A stretch of DNA of 64,000 nt, from assembly GCA_012295275.1 (NCBI GenBank), contig CM022675.1, positions 4,787,955 through 4,851,954 of the forward strand, given 5' to 3'. The DNA is from Chrysomallon squamiferum (lineage: Eukaryota; Mollusca; Gastropoda; Neomphalida; Peltospiridae). The notes below the pieces were generated by a model. That model was not told where the DNA came from. It worked only from the letters and a program-made list of their open reading frames with translations, and did not search any database. The position numbers and the translations under genes were made by a program. This document shows, piece by piece, positions 62,251-64,000 of this stretch (the stretch's first letter is position 1; every line of letters starts with the position of its first letter).

Positions 62251-62865
62251 TCAAAATTAAACTAATATAAAACGTGTGGCCTAATGTACATTGACCTGTA
62301 AATTGAATACAAACACATTTTGTGTCTAAAATGAAGGATATTTAAAGATAATGTCACAGGATATAACTAAATAAATAACTTAAAAACCCCAAAATATGTA
62401 AAATTCAAAGTTCAGAACATCAGTTTTAAAACTAATGACAAGTTTCTACTGAGATTTTGCAATATATTATTTATCATAAATTTAGTTCTAAAACGTGGTG
62501 AGAACAAAAATGTGACAAAACACGTTGCTATCTCATTACTACCTGGGAGACCTGACATTCGTCAACTTCAAAGTTTCTAGTTTAACAAAGTGAAACAAGT
62601 AATAATAGTAGTATGTAGTATGACTGAAATCACTAAATATAAACAACAGAAGCGACTTTATTTTGTAATAAACAATCTTCAAATGAAAATCACAGAACAG
62701 GCAAGCAGAATTATACACTGAATGAATTTACAGTATTTATCTGCAGACAAATATTGCTTTTATTTACCTGTACGATACAGAATTTTAAAAATACATTAAC
62801 TACATTACAGGTAGACCTTAGACAGCTGTGAAGATAATCTAAATTAATTACAGCTGTTTGTTTAA
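62251..62865. other. AT-rich intergenic DNA
   Basis: No gene, simple repeat or clear paralogue seen. Confidence 0.5.
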
Positions 62866-64000
62866 TTAGTATTAACATTCTCTGTATGACTGAGTGTTAT
62901 AAAACTGAGATATACTACTTGTGTAATAGTCTGTCCCAGTTAATACCCCACCCAGATTTTTATGTTTCAAAATCATTCTGTCAGAAAAACAACTGCTTTC
63001 CATTATTTATATTGCACAGATCTTCAGTCATTGGAAATTAGTGATAAAATGATATGTTTGTAACCAACCAACACTACATAAGTGCTTGAAATTTACAAAC
63101 TTAATTGTTTTAAAACAAATATGACAGGTGAAAAGGTGCTGCTTTTTTGTTTGTTTTGTGGGGTTTTATACAAAATGTCTTGTACTTATCAGCTTTGCAA
63201 AAAACTGAAGTAGACACTGGTTTTGAATCTAATATTGTCTGTTCTCTTTGTAAACTTATGTGGTCAGCCTGAAAATTAGCTGGAAACACGTGTTTATGAA
63301 AACAGACTGGAAAAACACGTGTATGTGAAAATAAGCTGTGAATACGTCTACATGAAAATAAGCTGTGAATACGTCTACATAAAAATAAACTGTGAATACG
63401 TCTGCATGAAAATAAGCTGTGAATATGTCTACATGAAAATCAGCTTTGAAAACGTCTACAATGAAAATAAGCTGTGAATATGTCTACATGAAAATCAGCT
63501 TTGAAAACGTCTACATGAAAATAAGCTGTGAATACGTCTACATGAAAATAAGCTGAGAATACGTCTACATGAAAATAAGCTGTGAATATGTTTATATAAA
63601 AATAAGCCGTGAATACGTCTGCATGAAAATAAGTTGTAAATATGTCTACATGAAAATAAGCTGAGAATACGTCTACATGAAAATAAGCTATGGATATGAG
63701 TGTTTATATGAAAATTAGCTTGGAATAGCCGTAAATATGAAAATATGTTATGAAAATTGTGTTTCTGGAAAGAAGTTGAAATTATGTATGTGTCTAATGA
63801 AACTAACTTCGGAAGATGTGAAAATGAATTGGGAACAGATGTTGTATGAAAATAAATCGAGCATGTTTTTGTTTTTCTGTGTGTCTGTACGTGGATGTGA
63901 CTAGATGTGTGTATGTATACATATATGTATGTATTTATTTGTAACTGCATACATGCATGGAGTTGTGTATGGATTTATGCATGTATGGATTTATATATTG
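62866..64000 (+). repeat. Upstream block, copy 3 (presumed 5' region of a further receptor gene outside the window)
   Basis: Opens with TAGTATTAACATTCTCTGT and follows copy 2: ACTTGTGTAAT, CCCCACCCAGATTT, the unoccupied hAT site GCACAGAT at 63014-63021, GCAAAAAACTGAAGTAGACA and ATCTAATATTGTCTGTTCTC. In copy 2 this block leads into the gene D start codon. Confidence 0.7.
63300..63690 (+). repeat. 27-bp minisatellite
   Basis: About 14 copies of AATAAGCTGTGAATACGTCT plus ACATGAA, with scattered variants. The Ser/Arg/Leu-rich minus-strand frame over it is an artefact. A related short run is at 41685-41835. Confidence 0.92.

Overview
The window is animal (metazoan) nuclear DNA. It is very AT-rich and full of triplet and dinucleotide microsatellites. 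Its genes are split into small exons with GT..AG introns, and it holds a 12-kb satellite built around the (CCCTAA)n telomere motif. The TTAGGG-type motif, the microsatellite load and the lectin/WSC/thrombospondin receptor content fit a mollusc or another lophotrochozoan. That assignment is inference; the sequence does not fix the species. Two runs of exactly 200 N (3200-3399 and 21431-21630) are scaffold-gap placeholders.

Layout, left to right, all genes on the + strand: (1) 571-2097, the 3' end of receptor gene A (Thr-rich stalk, transmembrane exon, tyrosine-rich tail). (2) 3411-19290, a tandem array of a ~3.83-kb non-coding unit, four full copies plus part of a fifth. (3) 19503-21430, part of gene B (cysteine-rich exons plus a thrombospondin type-1 repeat), cut by the second gap. 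(4) 21631-33677, about 12 kb of satellite whose units (~180 bp) each carry a (CCCTAA)n block. (5) 33702-37322, receptor gene C, whose C-type-lectin exon is truncated at the satellite edge and whose tail carries two frameshifts. (6) 39045-41413, a decayed hAT transposon with recognisable ends and target-site duplications. (7) 44027-49429, receptor gene D, for which I can assemble a complete ten-exon, 571-residue model. (8) 48534-60840, three tandem copies of a GA-tract/transmembrane/tail cassette, the first of which is the 3' end of gene D. (9) 60840-64000, a flank paralogous to the gene C to gene D intergenic region, which suggests that another family member starts just beyond the window.

The main finding is a tandem family of type I membrane receptors (A, C, D). 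The ectodomain of D reads as a C-type-lectin-like fold split by a WSC domain, then a second lectin-like domain, then a Ser/Thr-rich stalk. The cytoplasmic tails are packed with Tyr-x-x-hydrophobic motifs, as expected of phosphotyrosine (SH2-binding) or endocytic signals. A carbohydrate- or pathogen-sensing receptor is the most natural reading, but ligand, adaptor and function are inference. The family looks to be in active turnover: duplicated tails, decaying extra cassettes, frameshifted copies, duplicated promoter regions and satellite DNA running into a lectin exon.
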